64,000 nt of DNA from Stutzerimonas stutzeri (GCF_002890915.1 NZ_POUT01000001.1:558001-622000); one strand, 5' to 3'. Shown: positions 7,862 to 17,288, counted from the first letter of the stretch. Notes: generated from the sequence alone by a model not told the origin. Numbers and translations are program-made.

Positions 7862-8072
7862 GGTAGGTTGGCGCTGAGCGCAGCGAAGCCCAACAGGGGG
7901 CACAACGTGTTGGGCTTCGTCGCTGCGCTCCTCAACCCAACCTACGCGCCTGAAGCGGCGTAGGGTGGAAAACCCGCGAAGCGGTTTTCCACGCGTCGGC
8001 GTGGGGCCACTCGGGCCGGGATGGTCGCCACCACAGCCGGTGGAAGAGGCTTCGCCGTCTTCCACCCTACGC
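7862..8072. repeat. Two intergenic inverted repeats between convergent genes
   Basis: The first is a long hairpin built from GGTAGGTTGG.../...CCAACCTACG (7862-7947) with GCCCAACA/TGTTGGGC at its centre. The second unit (7959-8072) begins GTAGGGTGGAAAACC and ends with its inverse TTCCACCCTAC. They fill the gap between mdcR and the convergent DadA-like gene and could act as a two-way terminator. Related GTAGGGTGG units recur near 9.7 and 63.4 kb. Confidence 0.7.
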
Positions 8073-8082
8073 GCATGTCCAG

Positions 8083-9342
8083 CTAGGCGACGACCGGCTG
8101 CCCGGGCGCTACCGGCGCCGGGCGGCCGAGGCTCTGCGTCACCACATCGCCGATCATGTCCGCGGTGATCGCGCTCAGCGTCCAGCCCAGATGGCCGTGG
8201 CCGGTGTTGTAGAACACGCACGGCGATTTGCCGCGGCCGACACGGGGCATCATGTTCGGCAGCATCGGCCGCAGACCGGCCCAGGGCACCACGCTGCGGG
8301 TGTTGACGCCGGGGAAGCACTGGTTGACCCAGTCCACCAGCGGGCGGATGCGATCGGCGCGAATGTCGCGGTTGTAACCGTTGAACTCGGCGGTGCCGGC
8401 GACGCGGAAGCGGTCGTCGCCCAGGCGGCTGCTGACCAGCTTGGTCTCGTCGTCGAGCAGGCTGACGGTCGGCGCCGAGGCACGACTGAGCTCGTCGTTC
8501 AGGTTGACGGTGATCGAGTAGCCCTTGACCGGATAGATGTTCACCCGGTCGCCCAGCTGCGCGGCCAGGGCGCGGCTGGCGGTGCCGGCGCAGACCACCA
8601 GGCCGTCGAATGCCAGGCGCTCGTCACCCTCGCTGCCGGCCAGCACCACGCTGGCGCCCTTGCCGTCGCTGGCCACCGACTTCACCTCGACGCCGTAGCG
8701 GCAGCGCACGCCGAGCCGTTCGATGGCGGTGGCCAGCCCATGGGTGAACTTGTGGATGTCGCCGGTGGAATCGCACTCGGTGTAGTAGCCGCCGTAATAG
8801 CTGCCGGCCAGGGTCGGCTCGATGGCGCGCATCTCCTCGGGGGTCACGCTGCGCCGCGGCAGGCCGCCTTCGGCGAGCAGGCGCGAGACCTCAGCGGCAT
8901 GCTCGAAACCGGCCTTGTCGCGGTAGATGTGCAGGATGCCCTTCTTCTTCAGGTCGAAGTCGATGCCTTCGGCTTCGGCCCAGGCGAACAGGTGCTCGCG
9001 CGCGGCGATGGCCAGCCGAGCGGTCTCGACGGTGTTCTGGCGGTAGTTGGGGATCGAGCCGATGAACTCGGCGAACCAGGACAGCTTGTGCCAGCTGGGC
9101 TTGGGGTTGACCAGCAGCGGCGCGTCGCTCTTGAGCATCCACTTGAGGCCCTTGACGATCGTCGACCAGTGGTTCCACACCTCGGCATTGGAGGCCGAGA
9201 GTTGGCCGCCATTGGCGAACGAGGTCTCCATGGCCGCGTAGCGGTGCTTTTCCAGCAGGGTGACGGCGAAGCCGCGCTTGGCCAGGGCATAGGCGGTGGT
9301 GACGCCGGTGATGCCGCCACCGATGACTGCGATTGTTTTCAT
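8083..9342 (-). CDS. DadA-like FAD-dependent amino acid dehydrogenase under glycine riboswitch control
   Basis: The 419-residue protein opens with the dinucleotide-binding motif VIGGGITGVTTAYALAKRG and keeps the DadA pattern throughout. Examples are the SFANGGQLSASNAEVW segment and a C-terminal PWAGLRPMLPNMMPRVGR block ending in a GHGHLGWT motif. DadA oxidatively deaminates small D-amino acids at the inner membrane and passes electrons to the respiratory chain. The ATG at 9342 has GGAG nine bases upstream. The leader is a tandem glycine riboswitch, so glycine (or a metabolite made with it) is the likely physiological substrate or signal. The gene sits inside the malonate locus without an obvious metabolic link. 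It is left without a symbol because dadA paralogues are common. Confidence 0.85.
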   Translation of the reverse strand: MKTIAVIGGGITGVTTAYALAKRGFAVTLLEKHRYAAMETSFANGGQLSASNAEVWNHWSTIVKGLKWMLKSDAPLLVNPKPSWHKLSWFAEFIGSIPNYRQNTVETARLAIAAREHLFAWAEAEGIDFDLKKKGILHIYRDKAGFEHAAEVSRLLAEGGLPRRSVTPEEMRAIEPTLAGSYYGGYYTECDSTGDIHKFTHGLATAIERLGVRCRYGVEVKSVASDGKGASVVLAGSEGDERLAFDGLVVCAGTASRALAAQLGDRVNIYPVKGYSITVNLNDELSRASAPTVSLLDDETKLVSSRLGDDRFRVAGTAEFNGYNRDIRADRIRPLVDWVNQCFPGVNTRSVVPWAGLRPMLPNMMPRVGRGKSPCVFYNTGHGHLGWTLSAITADMIGDVVTQSLGRPAPVAPGQPVVA

Positions 9343-9397
9343 TGTCGTGCTCCAGAACGTCAGGGGGTCATAGCCCGCGCGCCCAACGCGCGGCGGG

Positions 9398-9581
9398 CGC
9401 CCCCTCTGTTCTGGACCTGAGAGATTCACGAGCCGATACGGCGCTCGCTTGCTCCTTCGGTGCGCCCGGCGACGAAAACCGGGCGGCTCTTCAGAGTTTC
9501 AGCGGTGGTAGCGGTCCTTTTGCCTGAGAGTTTCCGGGGCGGTTGCTCCTTCGGCGCTGCCTGACGGCAGTCTCTCCCGCT
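9398..9581 (-). promoter_or_regulatory. Tandem glycine riboswitch (two aptamers)
   Basis: Read on the minus strand, the first aptamer opens GCGGGAGAGACTGCC. It continues GCCGAAGGAGCAACC and closes with CTCTCAGGCAAAAGGACC. A second aptamer follows directly with ACTCTGAAGAGCC, CACCGAAGGAGCAAGC and ATCTCTCAGGTCCAGAACAG. The paired GAAGGAGCAA and CTCTCAGG blocks are diagnostic of the glycine class, with the usual short linker. A GC-rich hairpin (about 9371-9400) lies between the aptamers and the start codon at 9342 and may be the expression platform. It has no U-run, so control is probably at translation. Confidence 0.95.
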
Positions 9582-9707
9582 AGCACATCGATGCGCGTCA
9601 CTGGCCAGCTGTGGCAAATGGTCGCGCATCGCAGGTGACACCCTGCCAGAAAAAAGCGCCGCTGTAACCCCCCGGCTTTGCTCAGGAGCCAGCCGACGGT
9701 CTGACAG

Positions 9708-9783
9708 GTGGAAAATCGCGTTGCGAGTTTTCCACCCTACGCATACCGGCCGTAGGGTGGAAAACGGCGCAGCCTTTTCCACC
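9708..9783. repeat. GTAGGGTGGAAAAC-type intergenic repeat cluster
   Basis: Three alternating copies of a GGTGGAAAA/TTTTCCACC unit, including CGTAGGGTGGAAAACGGCGC, lie between the riboswitch and the end of mdcM. They are related to the repeats at 7959-8072 and 63362-63434. They could terminate the mdc transcript. The rest of the 9582-9707 gap shows nothing I recognise. Confidence 0.65.
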
Positions 9784-9800
9784 GCTTCTTCTTCCGCACC

Positions 9801-10571
9801 TCAGCCGAGCAGCCCGCGCATGACGAAGAACAGCAGCGACGGGCCGAGCAGGCAGCCGAGGGCGGTGTAGAACGCCGCGGTCAGGCAGCCGTAGGGCACC
9901 AGCTTCGGATCGGTGGCCGCCAGGCCGCCGGCGACGCCGCTGGAGGTGCCGATCAGGCCGCCGAAGATCACCGCCGAGCGCGGGTTGTTCAGACCGATCA
10001 GCGGGGCGACGAAGGGGGTCGCGATCATCACCAGGATCGCCTTGACCAGGCCGGCAGCAATCGACAGCGCCATCACCTCGGAGCTGGCGCCGATCGCCGC
10101 GCCGGTCACCGGACCGACGATGTAGGTCACCGCGCCGGTGCCGATGGTGGTCAGGCTGACCGCATCGGTGTAACCGAAGGCCATGGCCACGCCCACGCCC
10201 GCCACGAACGAGGCGAACACGCCGATGAACAACGCCAGCACACCGACGAAACCGGCGCGCTTGAGTTCCTCGACGCTGACGCCGAAACCGGTGGCGACGA
10301 TGGCGAAGTCACGCAGCATGGCGCCGCCGAGCAGGCCGATACCGGAGAACAGGGCGATGTCCACCAGGCCCTTCTGCCCGCCGGTGACCACGCCGCCGAT
10401 GTAGGACAGCAGCAGGCCGATGAGGATGGCCACCGCCGAGCCGTGCAGGCGGCCCTTGGTGAGCTTGTCCGACAGCCAGTAGGACAGCCACATGGTCGCG
10501 CCGATAAGGGCGAAGCCGCTGATCAGGCCGTAGCCGGAAATCACTTTCATCAGGGACTCGTACATGGCCAT
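9801..10571 (-). CDS. mdcM: Malonate transporter, MdcM/MadM subunit
   Basis: This 256-residue protein is almost wholly hydrophobic, with small-residue-rich segments such as GAVTYIVGPVTGAAIGASSEV and a closing LGCLLGPSLLFFVMRGLLG. It is the larger subunit of the two-component, probably sodium-coupled MadLM-type malonate carrier. Its start overlaps the end of mdcL by one base. It is the last gene of the leftward mdc operon and feeds malonate to the decarboxylase encoded upstream. Confidence 0.87.
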   Translation of the reverse strand: MAMYESLMKVISGYGLISGFALIGATMWLSYWLSDKLTKGRLHGSAVAILIGLLLSYIGGVVTGGQKGLVDIALFSGIGLLGGAMLRDFAIVATGFGVSVEELKRAGFVGVLALFIGVFASFVAGVGVAMAFGYTDAVSLTTIGTGAVTYIVGPVTGAAIGASSEVMALSIAAGLVKAILVMIATPFVAPLIGLNNPRSAVIFGGLIGTSSGVAGGLAATDPKLVPYGCLTAAFYTALGCLLGPSLLFFVMRGLLG

Positions 10572-10984
10572 TACCCCCGTGCGCTGCTGGTGGCGGGCTT
10601 GGCGGCGGCAACCGGCTCGGCCTCAGGCTTTTTTCGGCCGATGCGGTCCAGCACCGGCACCAGGGCGAAAGCCAGGGCCACCGCGGCGACGCCGGCGAGG
10701 ATCGCCATCGGGCCGCCGGACAGCGCACCGTAGACGTTCTGCTGCGCGGCCATGGCGACCACGATCGGGATGTAGACGGCGCTCCAGAACTTCACGCCCT
10801 GTTCGGTCTCGGCCTTGAACAGGCCACGGTTCTTCAGGTAGCTGCCGACGAGGATCAGCAGCACCATGGCGATACCGACGCCGCCGACGTTGGCCGGCAC
10901 GCCGATCAGCTTGCCGAGCAGCTCACCGACGAAGATGCCGATGAGGGTACACAAGGCCAGGAAGGCCACACCAAAGATGATCAT
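10571..10984 (-). CDS. mdcL: Malonate transporter, MdcL/MadL subunit
   Basis: The 137-residue protein has four likely membrane helices (IIFGVAFLALCTLIGIFVGELLGKLIG and later) and the MadL motif GVPANVGGVGIAMVLLIL. It is the small partner of MdcM in malonate uptake. The gene follows mdcH after a 115-base gap in which I see no clear terminator or promoter. A basic C-terminal tail after residue 110 is unusual in length but still in frame. Confidence 0.87.
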   Translation of the reverse strand: MIIFGVAFLALCTLIGIFVGELLGKLIGVPANVGGVGIAMVLLILVGSYLKNRGLFKAETEQGVKFWSAVYIPIVVAMAAQQNVYGALSGGPMAILAGVAAVALAFALVPVLDRIGRKKPEAEPVAAAKPATSSARG

Positions 10985-11099
10985 TGTTCTTGTCCTTTTG
11001 GGTTGCGCCGGGCCTGCAGAAGGCGTCGGTGCGTGTTGTCGAGGTCGTTGTTGTTATCCATCGATCTGGGCGAAGGCTCGCCCGGGTGCTGCACGCGGT

Positions 11100-12026
11100 C
11101 TATCGGCTCTGGCTGCCCTCCTGACGCAGCAAGGCGTCCAGTGTGTCGAGCCGGGCGCCGTCGAAGGCGACCAGCGTACCCTGTTCGAAAACCCGCCGCG
11201 CCAGCCCGGTGAGCACCTGGCCCGGCGGCAGCTCGATGTGCAGGCGCACGCCGCGCTCAAAGGCGGTGCGCAGGGTGCCGTGCCAGTCGACGACGCGGCA
11301 CATGTTGAAGGCCAGGTCGTCGCGCAGGCGCTCGATATCGAATATCGGGCGTGCAGACGAGCCGCTGAGGTAGCGAATCCGCGGTGCGCGCACCTCCACC
11401 TCGGCGAAGGCTTCGGCCAGCGCCCGCGCCGGCTGCTCGAGCAGCACGCAGTGCGAGGGCACGCTCATCGCCAGGCGTCGCGCGCAGGAGGCACCCAGCG
11501 CCTTAGCCCGCGCGGCGACCGCGGCCATGGCGGCATCGCTGCCGGCGATGACGAGCTGGTTGTCGGCGTTGATGTTGCCCAGGTGCACCGACCCTTCGGC
11601 TTCGGCCAGCAGCTTTTCCACCGTGCCCAGCGCCAGGCCGAGGATGGCGGTCATGCCGTAGCCCTCGGGATAGGCCTGCTGCATCAGCTCGCCGCGCAGG
11701 GCGACCAGGCGCAGGGCGTCGGCGAACGTCAGCGACTCGGCGACAACCGCCGCGGCATAGGCACCGATGGACAGCCCGGCGACGTAGTCCGGCCGCTGGC
11801 CATCGCGCATCAGCAGGCGCGCCCCGGCGACACCGGCGATCAGCAGGCAGAGCTGCACCGCGCGGGTCGATTGCAGCGCCTCGGCCGAATCGAGCCGCAG
11901 CGCATCCTCGCCGAGCACGGCACTGGCCTCGGCCAGGGTCGCGGCGACTTCCGGCGCCTCGGGCAGTCGCCGGAGCATGCCGGGCTTTTGCGCGCCCTGG
12001 CCGGGAAAGGCAAACAGGCTGCTCAT
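11100..12026 (-). CDS. mdcH: Malonate decarboxylase epsilon subunit (malonyl-CoA:ACP transacylase)
   Basis: The 308-residue acyltransferase has FPGQGAQKPGM near the N-terminus and the serine nucleophile motif GLSIGAYAAA with Ser86. Its conserved histidine lies in VPSHCVLLEQPA. It loads the malonyl group onto the acyl carrier subunit MdcC and so primes the decarboxylation cycle in the cytoplasm. It overlaps mdcG by four bases, as expected for one operon. Confidence 0.9.
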   Translation of the reverse strand: MSSLFAFPGQGAQKPGMLRRLPEAPEVAATLAEASAVLGEDALRLDSAEALQSTRAVQLCLLIAGVAGARLLMRDGQRPDYVAGLSIGAYAAAVVAESLTFADALRLVALRGELMQQAYPEGYGMTAILGLALGTVEKLLAEAEGSVHLGNINADNQLVIAGSDAAMAAVAARAKALGASCARRLAMSVPSHCVLLEQPARALAEAFAEVEVRAPRIRYLSGSSARPIFDIERLRDDLAFNMCRVVDWHGTLRTAFERGVRLHIELPPGQVLTGLARRVFEQGTLVAFDGARLDTLDALLRQEGSQSR

Positions 12027-12640
12027 GCCACCCGCTCCTCTACCCAGGGGTTACCGACCAGGCGCGGTCCTTCGGCGGTCTTGACCAGCACCCGTGCGGC
12101 GCCACCGGCCCATTCGCCGAGCGCCACACCGCCCAGCGGGGTTTCCAGTTGCAGGTCGACGCGGCAGGCGCGGCCTTCAAGCAGCTGCAGCAGCGGGCGC
12201 GCCTCGCTGCGCGGCAGCGGCCGTTCGGCCCTGAGCAGCAGGTCCAGATCGCTGTCCGGATGCGCCGCCGACAAGCCGGTGGCGAGCTGAAAGCCGGCCG
12301 AGCCGGTGACACCCCAGGCATGGCCGAGCGCATCGAGCAGCGGACGCAGGCCTGCCAGCACGCGGAACACCGGCAGGTCCTCGCTGGCGCGACGATCGAG
12401 CAGCTGCTCCGGTGTCAGCCGCTGGCTGATCGCGGCGATCGGCATCAGCGCGGCCAGACGCTGGTCTCGCGTGGCGCCACGCAGGCCGACCGCCACCTGC
12501 CCTGGCGCGACGACGGCGCGACGCACCACCACCGGCTGGCCGGCGGCGAGCACGGCCACCGCCCAGGCCGGGGCATCGGCCGGCAACTGCTCGGGACGCA
12601 TACCCCAGAGCAGGTCGTGGGGGCGAGGTGTGTCGTGCAT
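12023..12640 (-). CDS. mdcG: Phosphoribosyl-dephospho-CoA transferase (malonate decarboxylase holo-ACP synthase)
   Basis: This 205-residue nucleotidyltransferase transfers the 2'-(5''-triphosphoribosyl)-3'-dephospho-CoA prosthetic group made by MdcB to the serine of MdcC. The nucleotidyltransferase signature is visible as GSAGFQLATG followed by HPDSDLDLLL, with its two metal-binding aspartates. It lies between mdcE and mdcH, in the standard order. Confidence 0.88.
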   Translation of the reverse strand: MHDTPRPHDLLWGMRPEQLPADAPAWAVAVLAAGQPVVVRRAVVAPGQVAVGLRGATRDQRLAALMPIAAISQRLTPEQLLDRRASEDLPVFRVLAGLRPLLDALGHAWGVTGSAGFQLATGLSAAHPDSDLDLLLRAERPLPRSEARPLLQLLEGRACRVDLQLETPLGGVALGEWAGGAARVLVKTAEGPRLVGNPWVEERVA

Positions 12641-12710
12641 CTACAGCCTCCTCGTGATTGTTGTTGTCGAGTCGCTGACGGGTCCGGCGATACCGCCGCT
12701 CAGGTGTTCG

Positions 12711-13496
12711 CTACCACTGCGCGCGCAACAGTTCGCGCACCCGCGACGACGCCTCGCGATTCGGCGCGCCGAGACGGCCGCGCAGGTCGCTGCTGCCGCC
12801 GATGTCCGCGACGGCCTTGGCGAGACAGTCGCGCACACGCCCCAGATCATCCGCCGAGGGCTGTTCGATGCTATCCACGGCGAGGGTTTCCCAGAGCAGG
12901 CCGAGGGTCGCGTAGTTGTCGATGTCGTAGGCCATCGGCGGCACCGATTCGGCCAGGGCTTCCAGCTCCTCGACGCTGCGCAGGGTGATGCGCGCCGCGG
13001 CGGCCTTGCCCATCGCATGCACCATCACGCCCGGATCGCGCAGGGCGATGATCCGCTGGGCCTGATAGCCATGAGCGAGAAAGGCACCGGACATGGCCTT
13101 GCCCACCAGCAGCGCGATCACCGGGTGCCCGGCCAGCCGCGCACGGGCATAGCCGTCCACCGCACCGGCCAGCGCCTGGTGAATGCCCAGCGCCTCCTCG
13201 CGGCGGCCATAGGCCTGGCTCGGCACGTCGACCACGGCGACCACCACACGCTTGTCCGCCTTGTCGCGATCGGCCGCGATCACCTCGTCCAGCGCCTGGC
13301 CCAGGGCCCAGCCTTCGAGCAGACCGACCTCGCCATTGCGCGCGCGCGGGAAGGGATTCTCGGCGTCCGGCACCACGGCGATATAGCGGGCGGCGCGCTC
13401 ACCGAGGGTGCCGTCGACCACCTTCACCGAGGCCGGATAGCCCGCCTGTACCTGGCCGCCGGCCAGGGCTTGCAACCAGTTCAATCCACGGCTCAT
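12711..13496 (-). CDS. mdcE: Malonate decarboxylase gamma subunit
   Basis: The 261-residue protein belongs to the carboxyltransferase (crotonase-like) family. With MdcD it decarboxylates the malonyl-S-ACP. It shows the oxyanion-type segment LLVGKAMSGAFLAHGYQAQRIIALRDPGVMVHAMGK and the substrate-side VVVAVVDVPSQAYGRREE. The ATG at 13496 overlaps the mdcD stop by four bases. A 70-base gap separates it from mdcG. Confidence 0.9.
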   Translation of the reverse strand: MSRGLNWLQALAGGQVQAGYPASVKVVDGTLGERAARYIAVVPDAENPFPRARNGEVGLLEGWALGQALDEVIAADRDKADKRVVVAVVDVPSQAYGRREEALGIHQALAGAVDGYARARLAGHPVIALLVGKAMSGAFLAHGYQAQRIIALRDPGVMVHAMGKAAAARITLRSVEELEALAESVPPMAYDIDNYATLGLLWETLAVDSIEQPSADDLGRVRDCLAKAVADIGGSSDLRGRLGAPNREASSRVRELLRAQW

Positions 13497-14359
13497 GGGG
13501 CATCTCCTTCGTAGAGGGCACGCACGGCGGCGGCATCGAGCTGCGTGCGGGTGTCGACGTCGGCCAGGCGCTGGAGGTACCAGGCGTGGCGGCGGCTGCG
13601 CGGCTGCAGCGGCTTGCCGAGGGCGAACAGTTCGTGCAGTTGCGCGCGGATGGCGTCGGTGTCGTCGGCCACGTAGGCGTCCACCAGACCCGAGGCGTAG
13701 CGTTGCTCGCCGCCGGTCAGGCTCCAGATGAAGGGGCGGTCGCGCGAGTCGTACTCGTCGAGCCCGGCTTCCTGCTCGATCACCTGCGGGCCGTTGAGGC
13801 CGACGCGGGCTTCGCGGGTCACGACCAGGTAGCTGCACAGCCCGGCCGCGATGGACATGCCGCCGAAGCAGCCGACGGAACCGGCGACCACGCCGATCAC
13901 CGGCTGGTAGTCGCGCAGCTCGACGATGGCCGCCTGGATCTCGGCGATGGCGGCCAGGCCCAGGTTGGCTTCCTGCAGACGCACGCCGCCGGTTTCCAGC
14001 AGGAGCACGGCGCGGGTCGGGATGCCGTTGCGGTTGTCTTCGGCAGCCAGTTCCAGCAAGCCTGCGATCTTCGCGCCGCCGACTTCGCCCATGCTGCCGC
14101 CCTGGAAGGCGCCTTCGATGGCGGCGATCACCGCCGGCTGGCCGTCAAGGGTGCCCTTGGCGACCACCACGCCGTCGTCGGCCTGGGTGACGATGCCCTG
14201 CTTCGGCAGCCAGGGCGAGGTGACGCGAGCGAACGGATCGAGCAGTTCGCGGAAGCTGCCTTCGTCCAGCAGCGCGCGGGCACGCTGGCGGGCACCGAGT
14301 TCGACGAAGCTGCGCGACGCGAGTAAACGGGCCACGGTGTTAGCGGACACATCAGTCAT
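13493..14359 (-). CDS. mdcD: Malonate decarboxylase beta subunit
   Basis: This 288-residue carboxyltransferase-family subunit resembles an acetyl-CoA carboxylase beta chain. It has GTLDGQPAVIAAIEGAFQGGSMGEVGGAKI, RAVLLLETGGVRLQEANLGL and GSVGCFGGMSIAAGLCSYLV in the expected order. It forms the decarboxylase core with MdcE. It overlaps mdcC by eight bases and mdcE by four, which indicates a translationally coupled operon. Confidence 0.9.
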   Translation of the reverse strand: MTDVSANTVARLLASRSFVELGARQRARALLDEGSFRELLDPFARVTSPWLPKQGIVTQADDGVVVAKGTLDGQPAVIAAIEGAFQGGSMGEVGGAKIAGLLELAAEDNRNGIPTRAVLLLETGGVRLQEANLGLAAIAEIQAAIVELRDYQPVIGVVAGSVGCFGGMSIAAGLCSYLVVTREARVGLNGPQVIEQEAGLDEYDSRDRPFIWSLTGGEQRYASGLVDAYVADDTDAIRAQLHELFALGKPLQPRSRRHAWYLQRLADVDTRTQLDAAAVRALYEGDAP

Positions 14360-14651
14360 GGCCGACCTCCTCCAGTCCCTGCTCCAGGCGCAGACGCACT
14401 ACGCCGGGCGTGGCCCCGAAATCGTGAATATCGATGTTCAATGCCGGTGGCGTCTCTCCGCGGAACATCCGCTCGAACAGGCTCTTCCAGCGTTGCTCGG
14501 CACCATTGACCGAGGTGACGACCTGGATCGCCAGCCTGCCGGCCTGGCCGGGTTCCAGCAGCACTTCCAGATCGCCCGAGCCGACCACGCCGACCAGGGC
14601 CTTGCCGCGGGCGGGTTGCCCGGCGGCGAATTCGAAAGACAGGGTTTCCAT
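14352..14651 (-). CDS. mdcC: Malonate decarboxylase acyl carrier protein (delta subunit)
   Basis: The 99-residue carrier has the conserved VGSGDLEVLLEP motif. Ser25 in it is the attachment point of the phosphoribosyl-dephospho-CoA cofactor in characterised homologues. It shuttles acetyl and malonyl groups between MdcA, MdcH and the MdcDE decarboxylase. It lies two bases after mdcB and overlaps mdcD. Confidence 0.9.
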   Translation of the reverse strand: METLSFEFAAGQPARGKALVGVVGSGDLEVLLEPGQAGRLAIQVVTSVNGAEQRWKSLFERMFRGETPPALNIDIHDFGATPGVVRLRLEQGLEEVGHD

Positions 14652-14653
14652 GT

Positions 14654-15520
14654 TCAGTTGCTCCCAGTCGGCGCCGGCGCATGCGGCGCCAGGCGGTCGA
14701 GGAAAAGGGTGGCGGCCAGGAGATCGGCGGCGCCGCCCGGCGAGGCGTTGAGGGCGAGCATGTCGCGATCGAGCAGACGCAGCTGGCGACGCCCGGCGAG
14801 GCTGGCGGCACCACCGGCTTCGAGCACGGCGCGGGCACCGGCCTGCATGCGGGTCAGCCCTTCAAGACCGGCGCGATGCAGCACGCAGGTGTCGGTCAGG
14901 CTGCTCATGATCGCCAGCAGTGCGTCGAGCCTGGCGTTCTGCTCGCCGGCGCCGGCGCGGCGACTGGCCAGGAGTTGCGGCAAGCCGTGCTCGATGACCG
15001 CGGGAAAGCCGTGCTGCGCCTGTTCGCGGGCGCCGAGCACGCCGTAGCGACGGCAGACCCGCGCGCCGTGGCTGTCCGGGTTGTGCGGCGCGGCCGGGTC
15101 GTCCAGCCGCGCCAGGGCGGCCGCGCTGGCGGCGATCCCGGAAGCGCCGCTTTCCAGCATGGCCGCTGCGCTGAGCAGCCCCAGCGCCCAGATCGCGCCG
15201 CGATGGGTGTTGACCCCGGCGGTGACGCGCAGCATCTCCGCTTCGCCGTCGCGGCCCAGCTGGCCGAGGGTTTCACGCAGCGCCTGGCTGACCCGACCTT
15301 CGCTCCGCGCGGCATCGGCCATGGCGGCGAACGCCGGCCACAGCGACTGCGCCGAGGCGTGCATCAGCCCCAGGTGCAGATCGCTGTGCGCGCCACTGCC
15401 GCGCCGGTCGACCAGCCCCGGCTTGGGCGACAGGTCGGCCTCGTCGACCAGCGCCTGCACCGCCAGATCGGCCAGGCGCTCGGCCGCGGACGGCGCCTGT
15501 CGTGCAATGAGTGCGCTCAT
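14654..15520 (-). CDS. mdcB: Triphosphoribosyl-dephospho-CoA synthase
   Basis: The 288-residue enzyme condenses dephospho-CoA with ATP to make the precursor of the MdcC prosthetic group. The CitG/MdcB signature is clear: [26 protein letters not shown] near the N-terminus, then [13 protein letters not shown] and [17 protein letters not shown] text (read here as [13 protein letters not shown]). The ATG at 15520 overlaps the mdcA stop by one base. A frame extending to 15568 is available but its extra residues look non-native. Confidence 0.9.
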   Translation of the reverse strand: MSALIARQAPSAAERLADLAVQALVDEADLSPKPGLVDRRGSGAHSDLHLGLMHASAQSLWPAFAAMADAARSEGRVSQALRETLGQLGRDGEAEMLRVTAGVNTHRGAIWALGLLSAAAMLESGASGIAASAAALARLDDPAAPHNPDSHGARVCRRYGVLGAREQAQHGFPAVIEHGLPQLLASRRAGAGEQNARLDALLAIMSSLTDTCVLHRAGLEGLTRMQAGARAVLEAGGAASLAGRRQLRLLDRDMLALNASPGGAADLLAATLFLDRLAPHAPAPTGSN

Positions 15521-17187
15521 CACCAGCTCCTGAACTTGGCAGGCGGGTTGTAGAGGCCGCCGGACCACTCCACCAGCTCGGCGATGCTCTTGGCGGCGAG
15601 CAGCTCGCGGGTGGCGTCGTTGCGACGGATGCCGAGGTCTTCCGGCAGGGCGATCAGCCCTTCGCGGCGCATGCGCTCGGTGTCCTTCGGGTTGTGCCGC
15701 AGGCCGATGCTGGTCACGCCGGCCACCGCGGCGATCATCGCCTGGCGTTCCTCCAGCGAGCGGGCCTTGTACAGGTAGGCGATGCCTTCCTCGGTGAGCA
15801 GGTGGGTGACGTCGTCGCCGTAGATCATGATCGGCGCCAGCGGCATGCCGCTCTTCTTCGCCACGTCCACCGCATCGAGCTGCTCGACGAAGGTGGGTTT
15901 GCCGCCTTCCTGGAAGGTCTCGACCATCTGCACCACGAGCTTCTTGCCGCGCTCGAGCATGGTCACCGGGGCCTCGCCGCCGGGCATGGCCATGTCCAGC
16001 CAGGCCGGGGTCGGATGGCGGCGACCGCGTGGGTCGTGGCCCATGTTCGGCGCGCCGCCGAAACCGGCCAGACGCCCGCGGGTGACGGTGGAGGAATGCC
16101 CATCACCATCGACCTGCAGGGTGGCGCCGATGAACAGGTCCACGGCATACTGCCCGGCCAGCTGGCACATCATGCGATTGGAGCGCATCGAGCCGTCGCG
16201 GCCGGTGAAGAACACGTCCGGGCGCTGGGCGATGTAGTTCTCCATACCCAGCTCGGTGCCGAAGCAATGCACGCTCTCGACCCAGCCAGTCTCGATCGCC
16301 GGGATCAGCGTCGGGTGCGGGTTGAGCGTCCAGTTGCGGCAGATCTTGCCTTTCAGGCCGAGGGATTCGCCGTAGGTCGGCAGGATCAGCTCGATGGCCG
16401 CGGTGTTGAAACCGATGCCGTGGTTGAGCGACTGCACGTTGTGTTTTTCGTAGATGCCGCGGATCGCCATCATCGCCATCAGCACGTGCACCGGCTTGAT
16501 GTGGCGCGGGTCGCGGGTGAACAGCGGCTCGATGTAGAAGGGATTGTCCGCCACCACGACGAAATCGACCCAGCTCGCCGGGATGTCCACGCGCGGCAGC
16601 TCGTCGACGATCTCGTTGACCTGGACGATGACGATGCCGTCGCTGAAGGCGGTCGGCTCGACCAGCGCCGGGGTGTCTTCGGTGCTGGGGCCGGTGTAGA
16701 TGTTGCCGTGGCGGTCGGCCTGAAAGCCGGCCACCAGCGCGACGTTGGGGATCAGGTCCACCAAGAGGCGCGAGTAAAGTTCGATGTAGGTGTGGATGGC
16801 GCCGACTTCCAGCAGGCCGTCTTCCAGCAGCTGGCTGATGCGCAGGCTCTGCGGGCCGGCGAAGGAGAAGTCGAGCTTGCGCGCGATCTGCCGCTCGAAC
16901 AGATCCAGATGCTCGGCGCGACTGACGCTCGGCATGATCATGTGCAGGTCGTGCAGCTTGCCGGGGTCGGCCTTGGCCAGGGAGCGGGAGAGGAAGTCCG
17001 CCTGCTTCTGGTTGTTGCCCTCGAGCACCACCCGGTCGCCAGGGGCGATCAAGAGTTCCAGGGCCTCGACGATCCGCTCGCTGGGCAGTACCACGCCATC
17101 GGCGAGGCTCTGCACCTGATCGAGACGACGGGCCTTTTCGGCTCGACGACGCGACCACTGCGGCGGTGGGGAGATTGTTGTTGTCAT
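15520..17187 (-). CDS. mdcA: Malonate decarboxylase alpha subunit (acetyl-S-ACP:malonate ACP transferase)
   Basis: This 555-residue CoA-transferase-like subunit exchanges acetyl for malonyl on the carrier protein. It is the first gene of the leftward mdcABCDEGHLM operon. Family marks include [21 protein letters not shown] near the N-terminus and the central [20 protein letters not shown]. In the C-terminal half the [20 protein letters not shown] block is conserved. The ATG at 17187 has GGAG nine bases upstream. A perfect LysR-type palindrome lies about 83-101 bases upstream, where MdcR would be expected to bind. Confidence 0.92.
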   Translation of the reverse strand: MTTTISPPPQWSRRRAEKARRLDQVQSLADGVVLPSERIVEALELLIAPGDRVVLEGNNQKQADFLSRSLAKADPGKLHDLHMIMPSVSRAEHLDLFERQIARKLDFSFAGPQSLRISQLLEDGLLEVGAIHTYIELYSRLLVDLIPNVALVAGFQADRHGNIYTGPSTEDTPALVEPTAFSDGIVIVQVNEIVDELPRVDIPASWVDFVVVADNPFYIEPLFTRDPRHIKPVHVLMAMMAIRGIYEKHNVQSLNHGIGFNTAAIELILPTYGESLGLKGKICRNWTLNPHPTLIPAIETGWVESVHCFGTELGMENYIAQRPDVFFTGRDGSMRSNRMMCQLAGQYAVDLFIGATLQVDGDGHSSTVTRGRLAGFGGAPNMGHDPRGRRHPTPAWLDMAMPGGEAPVTMLERGKKLVVQMVETFQEGGKPTFVEQLDAVDVAKKSGMPLAPIMIYGDDVTHLLTEEGIAYLYKARSLEERQAMIAAVAGVTSIGLRHNPKDTERMRREGLIALPEDLGIRRNDATRELLAAKSIAELVEWSGGLYNPPAKFRSW

Positions 17188-17269
17188 GGCGACTCCACAG
17201 GTTTTCCGCTTTGTGGAGCGCACAGTAGGGAGGTGACCGGGGGGTCATCAATCAAGCCGACCGGGCGAA

Positions 17270-17288
17270 CGTTACGCCTGGCGTAACG
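17270..17288. promoter_or_regulatory. 19-bp perfect palindrome, probable MdcR operator
   Basis: CGTTACGCCTGGCGTAACG is a perfect inverted repeat with a one-base centre and contains the LysR T-N11-A arrangement. It lies about 83 bases upstream of the mdcA start codon, in the 265-base gap shared with the divergent vgrG. No other conserved promoter is evident in that gap apart from a strong AAGGAGG ribosome binding site before vgrG. Confidence 0.7.
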
